From Altererythrobacter sp. (GTDB lineage: Bacteria; Pseudomonadota; Alphaproteobacteria; Sphingomonadales; Sphingomonadaceae), in NCBI GenBank assembly GCA_031178065.1, contig JAPSJS010000002.1, positions 1-64,000 on the forward strand: a DNA stretch of 64,000 bases, written 5' to 3'. The notes below the pieces were generated by a model, which was not told the DNA's origin, did no database searches, and was given only the letters and a program-made list of their open reading frames with translations. How positions within the stretch are numbered: position 1 is the stretch's first letter; each line of letters starts with the position of its first letter. Positions 1-8,841 of this stretch are shown piece by piece. A program made the position numbers and the translations under genes.

Positions 1-642
1 GTCGACGACACGCTCGCGCTCGCCGACCGCGTCGCGCGGGTTCAGCGGATCGTCCTGCTCGCGCGAATGCCGCGGCACGATCGCGCGGCGGTTGGACGTG
101 ACCGCGAGCCGCACGTTGGCCGGCCGCGCTTCGACGCCGCCTTCGAGCCAGCTCCGCAAGTGACGCGGCCCGGCCGAGTCCTCCTCGCCGAAACCGAGAT
201 CGTCGATATAGACGAGGAAATTGCGCCCGGCCCCGCGGAGCTGCGCAAACAGGCGCGGGAGCGACGGCAGGGCATCCGCCGCGACCTGCACCAGCGCCAG
301 TCCGCCGGGCACTGCGGCCTGCGCCGCGACGACCGAGGCCCGCACCAGCGCCGATTTGCCCATGCCGCGCGCGCCCCACAGCAGCATGTCGTGGGCGGCG
401 TGGCCCCGGGCGATCCGTGCGACATTGGCCGCGACGGTGTCGCGCTGGGCGTCGATGCCCCGGAGCAGCGCGAGCGGCGGGGCGTCGATCGCGCCGACGG
501 GGCGCGCCGCGTGTCCGTCCCACACATAGGCCGGCGCTGCCTGCCAGTCGGTTGCCGGTGCGGCGTCCCCCGCGAGCCTTTCCAGCGCGTCGGCGATGCG
601 CGCCAGAGGATCGCCTTGATCGGGCGAAGTCCCGCGCGTCAT
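1..642 (-). CDS. DUF815-family AAA+ ATP-binding protein, C-terminus cut by the window edge
   Basis: An open frame runs from an ATG at 642 off the left edge, giving 214 residues without a stop. It shows a P-loop (WGARGMGKSA, about residues 75-84), a Walker B stretch (FLVYIDDLGF, about residues 140-149) and the family's late NPRD motif near the edge. DUF815 proteins are single-domain AAA+ ATPases of unknown substrate that usually total about 280 residues, so roughly 60-70 residues lie outside. The start overlaps the stop of the upstream acyl-CoA dehydrogenase by four bases, so the two are probably co-transcribed. Family assignment is firm; function is not known. Confidence 0.85.
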   Translation of the reverse strand, partial: MTRGTSPDQGDPLARIADALERLAGDAAPATDWQAAPAYVWDGHAARPVGAIDAPPLALLRGIDAQRDTVAANVARIARGHAAHDMLLWGARGMGKSALVRASVVAAQAAVPGGLALVQVAADALPSLPRLFAQLRGAGRNFLVYIDDLGFGEEDSAGPRHLRSWLEGGVEARPANVRLAVTSNRRAIVPRHSREQDDPLNPRDAVGERERVVD

Positions 643-2381
643 CCCGCGAGTTGCTCGCTCGTGAGCGCGTAGAGCGGCTCTGCGCCCGCCGTTGCCGACG
701 CATTCAGGCCCGCGGCCTCGGGCACGACCCGGTCCAGGAAAAAGCGCACGCTCGCGCGCTTGGCAGCGGCGACGCCCGGCGCTTCGCCACTCTCGACGGC
801 GCGGAGCTGCCGCAGCAACTGCCACCCGGCGACTGCGACGGCGGCCATCGTGCAGAAAGGCACGCTGCCGGCGAGCCGGTCGTCCAGCGAAGCGGTGTCG
901 CGCATCCATTCGCCGATCGCGGTGCAGTCGCTCGCGAGCGCGGCGAGGGCCGGCTCGCCGCCCGCCGCATCGCGCGCGATATCCGCCATCAATGCGGCGA
1001 AGACCGCGCCGTTCTCGAGCCCCAGCTTGCGCGTCACCAGGTCGGCGGCCTGAATGCCGTTGGTGCCTTCGTAGATCGGGGCGATGCGCGCGTCGCGGTA
1101 ATGCTGCGCCGCGCCCGTCTCCTCGATGAAGCCCATGCCGCCGTGGATCTGTACGCCGAGGCTGGCCGCTTCGACGCCCACGTCGGTTCCCCAGGCCTTG
1201 ATCAGCGGCACGAGAACGTCGCCGCGCCGGTCGGCGGCTTCGTCGCCCAGCGTGCCGCGGTCGACCTGCCCCGCGGTGTAGTAGAGGAGTGCGCGCGCGC
1301 CTTCGGTCAGCGCCTTCATCCGCAGCAGCATACGGCGCACGTCGGGATGCTCGACGATCGCGACCGGCGTCCTGTCGGGCGATCCGGCGCGCGCCGATTG
1401 CACGCGTTCGCGCGCATAGGCGAGCGCGGCCTGCGTCGCCCGCTCGCCGATCTGCACGCCCTGGTTGCCGACGTTGATCCGCGCGTTGTTCATCATCGTG
1501 AACATCGCCATCAGCCCGCGGTTCTCCGCGCCGACGAGTTCGCCGATGCATTCCCCGTTGTCGCCGTAGCTCATCACGCATGTGGGCGAGGCATTGATGC
1601 CGAGCTTGTGCTCGAGGCTGACGCACCGCACGTCGTTCTTCGGACCGAGCGAGCCGTCGTCGTTCACGTGATACTTGGGCACAAGGAACAGCGAGATTCC
1701 GCGGCTGCCCTCGGGCGCGTCGGGCAGGCGCGCGAGAACGAGGTGGACGATGTTCTCGGCCAGATCGTGCTCGCCGAAGGTGATGAAGATCTTCTGCCCG
1801 GCGATGCGGTACTTGCCGGCGCGCTCTCCGCTCTCGATCGGGGTCGCGGTCGTGCGCAGCGCGCCGAGGTCGCTGCCCGCCTGCGGCTCGGTGAGGTTCA
1901 TCGTGCCCGACCACTGGCCGCTGACCAGCTTCGGCAGGTAGATCGCCTTCTGCGCCTCGCTGCCGTGATGATCGAGCGCCTCGATCGCGCCGACCGAGAG
2001 CATCGGCAGCAGGCTGAACGCCATATTCGCGGTGCCGAGGTTCTCGAGCACGTTGCAGGCGAGCGTGAAGGGGAGGCCCTGGCCGCCGAACTCCGCCGGG
2101 CCGGCAATCGCGTTCCAGCCCTGCGCGACATAGTCGGCATAGGCCTCGGCGAACCCGTCCGGCAGGCGCACCACGCCGTTCTCGAGCGTCGCGCCTTCCA
2201 GGTCGCCCGCGCGGTTCAGCGGCGCCCATTCGCCCGCCGCGAAAGCGCCGATGCCTTCGACGATCGCCTCGACCATGTCGGGTTCGGCCGCGGCAAAGCG
2301 TTCGGACGCGGCGAGGTCGGCGATTCCCGCATTGACGCGGATGGCGAGCAGCTGGTCCTGGGTGGCGGGCGAATAGGTCAC
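639..2381 (-). CDS. Acyl-CoA dehydrogenase, long DmdC-like form
   Basis: A 580-residue FAD flavoenzyme that would introduce a trans-2,3 double bond into an acyl-CoA thioester. The N-terminal, middle (LTEPQAGSDLGAL, KIFITFGEHD) and C-terminal dehydrogenase domains are in order. The likely catalytic base is Glu438 in PIYEGTNGIQ, followed by an extra C-terminal helical domain of about 130 residues. Length and domain plan match the group often annotated 3-methylmercaptopropionyl-CoA dehydrogenase, but the substrate cannot be read from sequence. The start is GTG at 2381 behind AAGGGGAA. It is divergent from sua5 and its stop overlaps the DUF815 gene. Confidence 0.88.
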   Translation of the reverse strand: MTYSPATQDQLLAIRVNAGIADLAASERFAAAEPDMVEAIVEGIGAFAAGEWAPLNRAGDLEGATLENGVVRLPDGFAEAYADYVAQGWNAIAGPAEFGGQGLPFTLACNVLENLGTANMAFSLLPMLSVGAIEALDHHGSEAQKAIYLPKLVSGQWSGTMNLTEPQAGSDLGALRTTATPIESGERAGKYRIAGQKIFITFGEHDLAENIVHLVLARLPDAPEGSRGISLFLVPKYHVNDDGSLGPKNDVRCVSLEHKLGINASPTCVMSYGDNGECIGELVGAENRGLMAMFTMMNNARINVGNQGVQIGERATQAALAYARERVQSARAGSPDRTPVAIVEHPDVRRMLLRMKALTEGARALLYYTAGQVDRGTLGDEAADRRGDVLVPLIKAWGTDVGVEAASLGVQIHGGMGFIEETGAAQHYRDARIAPIYEGTNGIQAADLVTRKLGLENGAVFAALMADIARDAAGGEPALAALASDCTAIGEWMRDTASLDDRLAGSVPFCTMAAVAVAGWQLLRQLRAVESGEAPGVAAAKRASVRFFLDRVVPEAAGLNASATAGAEPLYALTSEQLAG

Positions 2382-2431
2382 GTCGTGCGGTTCCCCTTGG
2401 CTTTGCGCCGATGCGCATATAGCGCGCGCGT

Positions 2432-3385
2432 ATGGGCGGCAAGAACACGACCGAAACAGTTTTTGCAGATGCGAAAGGAATTGCTCGCGCAGCGAGAATT
2501 CTCGCCGGCGGCGGACTGGTCGCCGTGCCGACGGAGACCGTCTACGGCCTCGCCGCGCGGGCCGACAGCGACGAGGCCGTGGCGCGCATCTACCAGGCCA
2601 AGGGCCGGCCGAGCTTCAATCCGCTGATCGTGCACGTCCGCGATGCCGCGCAGGCCGCGCAGTACGCGCGGCTGGAGGGCGATGCGGACCGTCTCGCCCG
2701 GTCCGTCTGGCCGGGGCCGCTGACACTGGTCCTGCCCCGGCGCGAGGACGCGGGCCTTGCGGCGGCGGTCACTGCCGGCTTGCCGACGGTGGCCCTGCGC
2801 GCGCCCGCGCATCCGGCGATGCGGGCATTGCTCGCCGCCTGCGATCTCCCGCTCGCGGCGCCCTCGGCGAACCGCAGCGGCTTCATCAGCCCGACGCGGG
2901 CGGAGCACGTCTCCGCTTCGCTCGACGGGCGGATCGACCTCATTCTCGATGCGGGTCCGTGCGAGGAGGGGGTCGAATCGACGATTCTCGCCATACGCGA
3001 GGATGGGCGCTGGGACGAGCTGCGCCCCGGACCGGTGGATCTCGACGCGCTCCACTGGCGGCTGTTCGACGGGCCGCGCGAGAGCGGCGGTGCGGGCGAC
3101 GCGATCGAGGCGCCGGGCCAGCTCGCAAGCCATTACGCCCCGGGAAAGCCGGTTCGCCTCCACGCCGCCGCCGCCGAAGCGGACGAGTTCATGATCGGTT
3201 TCGGCGACATTCCGGGTCACTGCACCTTGTCGTCATCGGGCGATCTCGCCCAAGCCGCCGCGCGGCTCTACGCCTGTCTGCACGAGGCGGCGCGATCCGA
3301 TCTGCCGCGCGTCGCGGTCGCGGCGGTGCCGGAAGCGGGTATCGGCGTCGCGATCAACGACCGCTTGCGCCGCGCCGCGGCCTGA
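2432..3385 (+). CDS. sua5: L-threonylcarbamoyladenylate synthase (Sua5 type)
   Basis: Makes threonylcarbamoyl-AMP from threonine, bicarbonate and ATP, the first step of t6A modification at tRNA position 37; cytoplasmic. The 317 residues contain a YrdC domain with the signatures VAVPTETVYGLAARA, KGRPSFNPLIVHV and APSANRSG, followed by a C-terminal Sua5 domain (from about residue 210), so this is the long Sua5 form rather than short TsaC. The ATG at 2432 lies about 50 bp from the divergent acyl-CoA dehydrogenase start; the short gap must hold both promoters. It converges on a lipoprotein gene with only six bases between the stops. Confidence 0.93.
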   Translation: MGGKNTTETVFADAKGIARAARILAGGGLVAVPTETVYGLAARADSDEAVARIYQAKGRPSFNPLIVHVRDAAQAAQYARLEGDADRLARSVWPGPLTLVLPRREDAGLAAAVTAGLPTVALRAPAHPAMRALLAACDLPLAAPSANRSGFISPTRAEHVSASLDGRIDLILDAGPCEEGVESTILAIREDGRWDELRPGPVDLDALHWRLFDGPRESGGAGDAIEAPGQLASHYAPGKPVRLHAAAAEADEFMIGFGDIPGHCTLSSSGDLAQAAARLYACLHEAARSDLPRVAVAAVPEAGIGVAINDRLRRAAA

Positions 3386-3403
3386 GCCGGCCTAGCGCGG
3401 CTC
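3384..3403. terminator. Hairpin spanning the convergent stop codons
   Basis: GAGCCG (3384-3389) pairs with CGGCTC (3398-3403) across an 8-base loop. The hairpin contains the end of the sua5 stop and the whole stop codon of the lipoprotein gene on the other strand. There is no T-run, so it may be a bidirectional end-of-transcript structure rather than a classical terminator. Confidence 0.35.
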
Positions 3404-3727
3404 GGGGGCGGCCGGAACGCTGGGCAGCAGGACCTGAATTTCGCCGTAGGTCTGCCTGGCCTTGTCGCAAGCGCGGCGGTCGCCGTCGCTGCAATCGCGC
3501 ATTTCGTCCGCATAGCGGCGCTCGAGCCGACCGAGCTGCGCCTCGCGCTGACGCAGTTCGCGCCCGCGCTTTTCATCCGCTTCGGATTGGCTCGTGGTGG
3601 CGAGGTCGACCGCTCCGCTGGCGACTCTCACCGGCGCAGTGACCACGCCGACCGCGGCCTTGGCAAGGCAGCCGCCGAGCATGAGCGCACCGGGGAGAAC
3701 GATAGAAGCCAAGACTATGCCGCGCAT
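3392..3727 (-). CDS. Small putative lipoprotein
   Basis: A 111-residue protein whose first 20 residues form a lipoprotein signal with lipobox LGGC, predicting an acylated cysteine at about residue 20. After a short hydrophobic stretch (AVGVVTAPVRVASGAVDLAT) comes a charged, probably helical segment (residues about 50-85) and a short proline-rich tail. The ATG at 3727 sits behind AGGAGG; an upstream extension of the frame is ignored because it would bury the signal peptide. Family not recognised beyond envelope lipoprotein of sphingomonads; function unknown. Confidence 0.75.
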   Translation of the reverse strand: MRGIVLASIVLPGALMLGGCLAKAAVGVVTAPVRVASGAVDLATTSQSEADEKRGRELRQREAQLGRLERRYADEMRDCSDGDRRACDKARQTYGEIQVLLPSVPAAPEPR

Positions 3728-3791
3728 GGGAAACTCCTCCTGCGCGCAGCATAGCCTGTCAAGAGCGTCGCGGCGATGAACGCGTGCGAAT

Positions 3792-4577
3792 TTATCCCGC
3801 TTCGGGCGTCGGGGTCGCCTCTGCCGCGGCATTGCCGCTCGCGCCGGCGGCGGCCGGGGTGCACTTGAGCGTGCCCGAGCCCATCGAGTTGATCGTGCAG
3901 GTGGCCGAGCCGGTCACCGACACGTCGCCCGAACCCATGATCGAAGCTTCGACCGTTCCGTCGGAGGCGAACGCCGCATCGCCCGACCCGGCGATGGTGA
4001 TGTCGGCATTGTCGACCTTGAGCTGTTCCATCTCGGCTTCGCCCGACCCGGCGATGTTGAGCTCGAGCGTCGTCGCCCGCCCGCCCGCGCGATAAGTGCC
4101 CGATCCGGCGATGTTCACTTCGAGCACCTCGGCGTCGACCTGCGCGGTGTGCGCCGATCCGCTGCCGGCAATGGTCACTTCGGCATTTCCGTCGATCACG
4201 TCCGCCTCGACGGTGCCGGAGCCCGCGACGACCAGCTTCTCCAGCCGGGGCAGGGTGACGCGCACCGTCGCGCGGCCGTCGGTGCTGCTCCAGTTCTCGT
4301 TCTCGCGCATGATGCCCAGCGTTTCGTCGTCGAGCGTGAAGCGCAGCGCGTCGACCGCGTCCCGGTCACCACTGACATCGATGGCGAGGGTCTCGCCGCG
4401 CGTCACGATCACGCTGTCGGGCCCGGCCGCGACCACTTCGGTCGGGCTCTTGCCAGTCAGATCGAGTTCCGAGAGCGGAACGCCGTCGGAGCCGTTGATG
4501 TTGATGCTTCCGTTACAGCCAGTGGCCATCATCAGCGCGACAACCGGGGCTACCCCCTTGAGAATCTTCTGCAGCAT
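3792..4577 (-). CDS. GIN-domain (DUF2807) lipoprotein with repeated IAGSG turns
   Basis: A 261-residue envelope protein. It begins with a lipoprotein signal ending ATGC (about residue 21), then a linker, then a right-handed beta-helix-like head GIN domain (DUF2807, about residues 50-240). IAGSG, VAGSG or MGSG recurs about every 15-25 residues, at the turns of a predicted parallel beta solenoid. The C-terminus is Ala/Pro rich. The start is ATG at 4577 behind AAGGG, chosen because it places the signal peptide first. Function unknown; family members are predicted envelope adhesins or structural proteins. Confidence 0.8.
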   Translation of the reverse strand: MLQKILKGVAPVVALMMATGCNGSININGSDGVPLSELDLTGKSPTEVVAAGPDSVIVTRGETLAIDVSGDRDAVDALRFTLDDETLGIMRENENWSSTDGRATVRVTLPRLEKLVVAGSGTVEADVIDGNAEVTIAGSGSAHTAQVDAEVLEVNIAGSGTYRAGGRATTLELNIAGSGEAEMEQLKVDNADITIAGSGDAAFASDGTVEASIMGSGDVSVTGSATCTINSMGSGTLKCTPAAAGASGNAAAEATPTPEAG

Positions 4578-4659
4578 GTGAACCCTTCCTCGTGCCGAAA
4601 TGAACCCAGCCCGTGTTGCCGACATAATACAGCAGCATCGTGCGTTCAACCGGGATACG

Positions 4660-4686
4660 AAAAAGGCCGCCCAACGGGCGGCCTTT
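4660..4686 (-). terminator. Rho-independent terminator of carD
   Basis: A perfect 8-bp GC-rich stem (4665-4672 with 4676-4683), loop of three, extended by A/T pairs, followed on the minus strand by TTTTT. It lies 30 bp beyond the carD stop and before the DUF2807 lipoprotein, so that gene is likely transcribed separately. Confidence 0.85.
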
Positions 4687-4715
4687 CGTCGGTCGGACAC
4701 GACGCTTGGTCGAAA

Positions 4716-5249
4716 TCAGGCCTCTTCGGCGTTCTCGTAGTACTGCGGCGCATGTTCGCGCAGGACATTGAGGATCTTCTCGAGCGCAGCCGGCTCGTCG
4801 GTCTTCTCCATGGCCGCCAGCTCGCGCGCCAGGCGGCTCGAGGCGGCCTCGAAGATCTGCCGTTCGGAATAGGACTGCTCGGGCTGATCCTCCGGGCGGA
4901 ACAGGTCGCGCGTCACTTCGGCGATCGAGACGAGGTCGCCCGAGTTGATCTTCGCTTCGTATTCCTGCGCGCGGCGGCTCCACATCGTGCGCTTGACCTT
5001 CGGCTTGCCCTTGAGCGTCTCCATCGCTTCCTTCAGCGTCTTGTCGCTCGACAGCTTGCGCATGCCGATCGCCTCGACCTTGTTGGTGGGAACGCGGAGC
5101 GTCATCCGCTCCTTCTCGAAGCGGAGCACGTAGAGTTCGAGCTGCATCCCGGCGATTTCTTCGTTCTGCAGCTCAATGACACGGCCGACGCCGTGCTTGG
5201 GATAGACGACGTAGTCGCCGACATCGAAGGCGGGAGCCTTGCTAGCCAT
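4716..5249 (-). CDS. carD: CarD-family transcriptional regulator
   Basis: A 177-residue CarD/CdnL protein that binds the RNA polymerase beta subunit and stabilises open promoter complexes, notably at rRNA promoters in studied bacteria. The N-terminal RNA-polymerase-interacting domain (residues 5-65, FDVGDYVVYPKHGVGRV) is Tudor-like; the helical C-terminal half contains the basic region KGKPKVKRTMWSRRAQEYE and a tryptophan expected to act at the upstream edge of the bubble. The gene is followed by a strong terminator and preceded by a 246-bp leader with a TATAAT-centred dyad. The order helicase, S4 protein, fdxA, carD is recurrent in alphaproteobacteria. Confidence 0.95.
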   Translation of the reverse strand: MASKAPAFDVGDYVVYPKHGVGRVIELQNEEIAGMQLELYVLRFEKERMTLRVPTNKVEAIGMRKLSSDKTLKEAMETLKGKPKVKRTMWSRRAQEYEAKINSGDLVSIAEVTRDLFRPEDQPEQSYSERQIFEAASSRLARELAAMEKTDEPAALEKILNVLREHAPQYYENAEEA

Positions 5250-5401
5250 GCAAAAGTCCTTTCTGCGGTCGGGCCCCGGGAGGCAGAGTCAAATCGCCTT
5301 CGCGCCGCGCCGCATGGGCGCGGTCGAAAGGTCGATTGTCCTGTCGCGAGTGGTCCGGACCTTTCTGCTGTCACGCCTGCGACCGGCCACGACCGGTGCA
5401 G

Positions 5402-5431
5402 TTGTTGCATTATATAGCATAACAGCAACAA
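5402..5431 (-). promoter_or_regulatory. Candidate carD promoter with flanking dyad
   Basis: On the minus strand a perfect TATAAT (5409-5414) lies about 155 bases upstream of carD in an AT-rich patch. It sits inside a 7-bp inverted repeat, TTGTTGC (5402-5408) and GCAACAA (5425-5431). No good -35 is present at 17 bp, as expected for an activator- or CarD-dependent promoter. The dyad could be an operator. Pattern seen directly; role inferred. Confidence 0.35.
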
Positions 5432-5495
5432 AATTGCGAGTCCGCAGTGCAGGTGTCCGAATCGGGCCGCCGGGCGCCGCTTTCGGACCGGCTTG

Positions 5496-5834
5496 TCAGT
5501 CGCCTTCGCCGGGCTCCGGCGTGAAGTACTTCTCGAACTTGCCGTCCTCGCCCTTGTGCTCGTCGGCGTCGGCGGGCGGCTCCTTCTGGCTCGTGATGTT
5601 CGGCCATTCGGCGGAGTACTTGGTGTTGAGCTCGAGCCACTGTTCGAGGCCGTTCTCGGTGTCGGGCAGGATCGCTTCGGCCGGGCACTCGGGCTCGCAC
5701 ACGCCGCAGTCGATGCATTCGCTGGGGTTGATGACCAGCATGTTCTCGCCCTCGTAGAAACAATCGACCGGGCAGACCTCGACGCAATCGGTGTACTTGC
5801 ACTTGATGCAGGCGTCGGTGACGACATAGGTCAT
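5496..5834 (-). CDS. fdxA: Ferredoxin FdxA, [3Fe-4S]/[4Fe-4S] seven-iron type
   Basis: A 112-residue soluble electron carrier. The N-terminal cluster ligands are visible as [18 protein letters not shown] and [12 protein letters not shown], the arrangement of seven-iron ferredoxins in which an interrupted first motif binds a 3Fe cluster. The acidic C-terminal half (about residues 60-112) is the extension typical of Azotobacter-type FdxA. The ATG at 5834 follows AAGGAAG. It lies between carD and the S4-domain gene on the same strand. Confidence 0.95.
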   Translation of the reverse strand: MTYVVTDACIKCKYTDCVEVCPVDCFYEGENMLVINPSECIDCGVCEPECPAEAILPDTENGLEQWLELNTKYSAEWPNITSQKEPPADADEHKGEDGKFEKYFTPEPGEGD

Positions 5835-5868
5835 TGGGAAGCGCTTCCTTTGCGGGCTCGGCCCTGGT

Positions 5869-6153
5869 TCACGGTTTAGCCGCTGCTATGGCGGTTTGCC
5901 CCTCCGGGTCAAGCGCGCGATAGCAGGCCTGCGCTTCGGACGCGGGGCCGCGGCGCGTGGGCAGTTCCAGCAGTTCGATCACGCGCACCGCCTTTCCGAT
6001 CGGAAAGGTGAGCACGTCGCCGGGGGCGACCGGCTGGCTCGCGCGCATGACCCGCTGGCCGTTGCGCCGCACGTGCCCTGCCTCGACCAGCGTCTGTGCC
6101 CGCGCGCGCGTCTTCACGAAGCGCAAGTGGCACAGAAGCCGGTCGATCCGCAT
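5869..6153 (-). CDS. S4-domain RNA-binding protein (Hsp15-like)
   Basis: A 94-residue protein made almost entirely of one S4 fold: [18 protein letters not shown], then [13 protein letters not shown], then a beta segment GDVLTFPIG. Relatives (Hsp15/HslR) bind stalled 50S subunits carrying peptidyl-tRNA, but the role here is inferred. The ATG at 6153 shares one base with the helicase stop (TGATG), pointing to translational coupling; a GTG one codon earlier is also possible. Confidence 0.85.
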   Translation of the reverse strand: MRIDRLLCHLRFVKTRARAQTLVEAGHVRRNGQRVMRASQPVAPGDVLTFPIGKAVRVIELLELPTRRGPASEAQACYRALDPEGQTAIAAAKP

Positions 6154-8642
6154 CACCGAACGAGGTCCGCCAATGCGGCGAAGGCCCCGTTCGCGGGCGG
6201 CTTCCTGTCGGGCTCACGCTCCGCCGGTCGCCGGCGCGAGGGCCGCCATTCCCACTGGTCCGGCGCGGCCGGGCCGAACGCGCCTTCGGCCAGCTTGCGC
6301 GCGGGGAAACGGCGGAAGCCCGCGGCGCCGAGCAGCCGGTGCCAGTTCTCGGGCGCCAGGCCGGTGGAGACCGCCAGTGCCTGATCGAGCACGAAGCGCC
6401 GCGCCTTCACCTCGCCGCGTGTCTGATGGGCGGCGCGCAGAATCTTCTCGGCCATGTCGACGCGCACTGCCTGCCGGCCCGCCGGGCGGTAGCCGGCGGG
6501 GAGCGCCTTTCCGCCGTCGATGACCGGCTGCATCGCTTCCTGCAGCGGCCGCCGGTCGTAATCGAGCGCATGCAGCAGCGCACGGGGCGCGGGCTTGAGC
6601 AGGGCAGGAGCGAAGACGTCGAGCGCGCCGAACGTGACGCCGAGGCGGCGCAGGAACGGGCGCATGTCCTTCGGCAGGTGCTCGATCCCGGCTTTCTCGC
6701 GGGCGACGAACCCGTGTCCGCCGATCAGACCCAGCAGCAGCGCGCGGGCCTGCGACCCCGCCTCGGGGTTCTTGGCCGCTTCCTCCAGCCGGGCGAGCGG
6801 CTCGAGCGGCGCCAGCGCCGCGGCGAGCCAGGCCGCGAGGGCCTGAACCAGCCGCTCGCGCGCGGCCTCGGGCAGGGCGTGGAGCTCGCGCGCGGGCACG
6901 ACGCGCGGGTGGACGGCGTCCGGGCCCGGCTCCAGCCGCGCCAGCTCCTGCCCCTGCCAGCGGATCGCGCCGCCCATCAACTCCGCGCCTTCCATCTGCG
7001 AGGCGATCAGCGCTTCGGCGCGGTCCGACAGGATGCGCGGCAGGGCCTTCTCACCAGCGGCCAGCAGCATCTTGCGATCGCCGTGGCTGGCCGTGTGGTC
7101 GACCTTGAAGCGGAAGCCCTCGACATGGCCGATCGGCTCGTCCTCCACCAGCAGCGCGCCGTCTTTCGCCAGGGTGACGGGCAACAGCGCAGGATCGGTG
7201 CCCAGGCTCTTCATCAGGATCGTGGTCCTCCGGTTGACGAAACGTTCGGTCAGCCGTGCGTGTAGCGCATCCGACAGCCTTGCTTCCACTGCTCTTGCGC
7301 GCGCGGCCATCTCGTCGCGCGCCAGGACCCAGTCGGGCCGCTGGCAGATATAGGCCCAGCTGCGGATCGCCGCGATCCGTCCCTGCAGCGTGTCGATGTC
7401 GCCCTGCACCCGGTCGAGCTCCGCGATGCGCGCGGCGACATAGTCGGCGCCGAGGTGCCCTTGCGCCAGATCCTGCCACAGCCGTGCGACGAAGCGCGCG
7501 TGGACGTCGGGGCCGAGTTGGCGGAAGTCGGGCAGCGAGCAGGCTTCCCAGAACCGCCGCACCAGCCCCGCACCCTTGACGTCACCGGCGATCGGCTCGT
7601 CCGCCAGCCGCTTGAGAACCGCGAGATCGATCGCCTCGGGCGCGGACACGAGCTCAGACTCGGCCGGCGAGGCCTCGAGATCGCCGATGAGCGTGCGAAG
7701 GCTGTCGAAGCGCGGTTCGGCCTCGCGCCAGAACAGCTTGGTCAGCGGCGCGAAGCGATGCTCCTCGATCGCATAGACCTCTTCGTCGGTAAACTCGGGG
7801 ACCGGACCCTTGCCGGCGGCGAGTGTGCCGAAGGTCCCGTCCTTCTGGTGCCGTCCGGCGCGTCCGGCGATCTGCGCCATCTCCGCGGGTGCCAGCCGCC
7901 GCTGGCGCACGCCGTCGAACTTGGTCAGCGACGCAAAGGCGACATGGGTGACGTCAAGGTTCAGGCCCATGCCGATCGCGTCGGTCGCGACGATGTAGTC
8001 GACCTCGCCCGACTGGAACATCGCAACCTGCTTGTTGCGCGTCTCGGGGCTCAGCGCGCCCATGACCACCGCCGCTCCGCCGCGGAAGCGCCGCAGCATT
8101 TCGGCGACGGCGTAGACCTGCTCCACCGAAAAGGCGACGATTGCGCTTCGCGGAGGCAGGCGCGAGAGCTTGCGCGCGCCGGCATGGGTCAGCGTGGAGA
8201 AGCGCGGGCGTTCGATGATCTCGGCGCGCGGGATCAGCGAACGGACGACCGGTTCCAGCGTCGCAGCGCCGAGCAGCATGGTCTCCTCCCGTCCGCGGGC
8301 ATGGAGGAGGCGATCGGTGAAGACGTGCCCGCGCTCGCGGTCGGCGGAAAGCTGCGCCTCGTCGAGCGCGACGAACGCATGGCCGCCGCCGGTCCGCGGC
8401 ATGGCCTCGGCAGTGCAGCAGAAATAGCGCGCGCTTGCCGGCTCGACCCGTTCCTCGCCGGTGATCAGGGCGACCTGGCTCTCCCCCTTGATCGCGACCA
8501 CCCGGTCGTAGACCTCGCGCGCGAGCAGGCGGAGGGGAAAGCCGATCGCGCCCGACGAATGGGCGCACATCCGCTCGATCGCCAGATGGGTCTTGCCGGT
8601 GTTGGTGGGTCCGAGGACCGCCTTGATGGTACCATCGGTCAC
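6153..8642 (-). CDS. SUV3/MgpS-like DExH RNA helicase
   Basis: About 829 residues. The start of the helicase core is plain: AVLGPTNTGKTH (motif I, about residues 8-19), DEAQ (motif II, about residue 90) and, in the second RecA lobe, ATDAIGMGLNLDV and QIAGRAGRHQ (motifs V and VI). A long C-terminal region of more than 400 residues follows, as in alphaproteobacterial members related to mitochondrial SUV3. A role in RNA turnover is inferred. I chose GTG at 8642 because it places motif I near the N-terminus as in relatives; the frame continues open to 8849, but that sequence is unlike any known extension and overlaps the divergent promoter region. Confidence 0.88.
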   Translation of the reverse strand: MTDGTIKAVLGPTNTGKTHLAIERMCAHSSGAIGFPLRLLAREVYDRVVAIKGESQVALITGEERVEPASARYFCCTAEAMPRTGGGHAFVALDEAQLSADRERGHVFTDRLLHARGREETMLLGAATLEPVVRSLIPRAEIIERPRFSTLTHAGARKLSRLPPRSAIVAFSVEQVYAVAEMLRRFRGGAAVVMGALSPETRNKQVAMFQSGEVDYIVATDAIGMGLNLDVTHVAFASLTKFDGVRQRRLAPAEMAQIAGRAGRHQKDGTFGTLAAGKGPVPEFTDEEVYAIEEHRFAPLTKLFWREAEPRFDSLRTLIGDLEASPAESELVSAPEAIDLAVLKRLADEPIAGDVKGAGLVRRFWEACSLPDFRQLGPDVHARFVARLWQDLAQGHLGADYVAARIAELDRVQGDIDTLQGRIAAIRSWAYICQRPDWVLARDEMAARARAVEARLSDALHARLTERFVNRRTTILMKSLGTDPALLPVTLAKDGALLVEDEPIGHVEGFRFKVDHTASHGDRKMLLAAGEKALPRILSDRAEALIASQMEGAELMGGAIRWQGQELARLEPGPDAVHPRVVPARELHALPEAARERLVQALAAWLAAALAPLEPLARLEEAAKNPEAGSQARALLLGLIGGHGFVAREKAGIEHLPKDMRPFLRRLGVTFGALDVFAPALLKPAPRALLHALDYDRRPLQEAMQPVIDGGKALPAGYRPAGRQAVRVDMAEKILRAAHQTRGEVKARRFVLDQALAVSTGLAPENWHRLLGAAGFRRFPARKLAEGAFGPAAPDQWEWRPSRRRPAEREPDRKPPANGAFAALADLVR

Positions 8643-8841
8643 CTCGTGAATGTGGCACCGGGGAGGGCGCGCGGCAAGCCGCACCGGCGCCGCGCGGCCG
8701 AGTTCCCGCAGGCTGCCGCGCGAACGACTCGGTCCGCCGCAGCTTAATGCGGTCTTTACTTTAATCGGGCAGGGATTGCGGCATAGAGCACGCTCGGGTC
8801 GGGTCGCGAGACCATGCATCGCGACCTGTGGAGGAGGCGCG

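Noticed and set aside
417-2627. Long open frame on the plus strand across the acyl-CoA dehydrogenase gene
   Set aside because: It is antisense to a gene with clear family motifs; long open shadows are expected in GC-rich DNA.
8744-8759. TTAA and TTAC spaced like a CtrA box before the M23 gene
   Set aside because: The spacing is eight bases instead of seven and the second half ends TTAC, so it is a poor match to the consensus.
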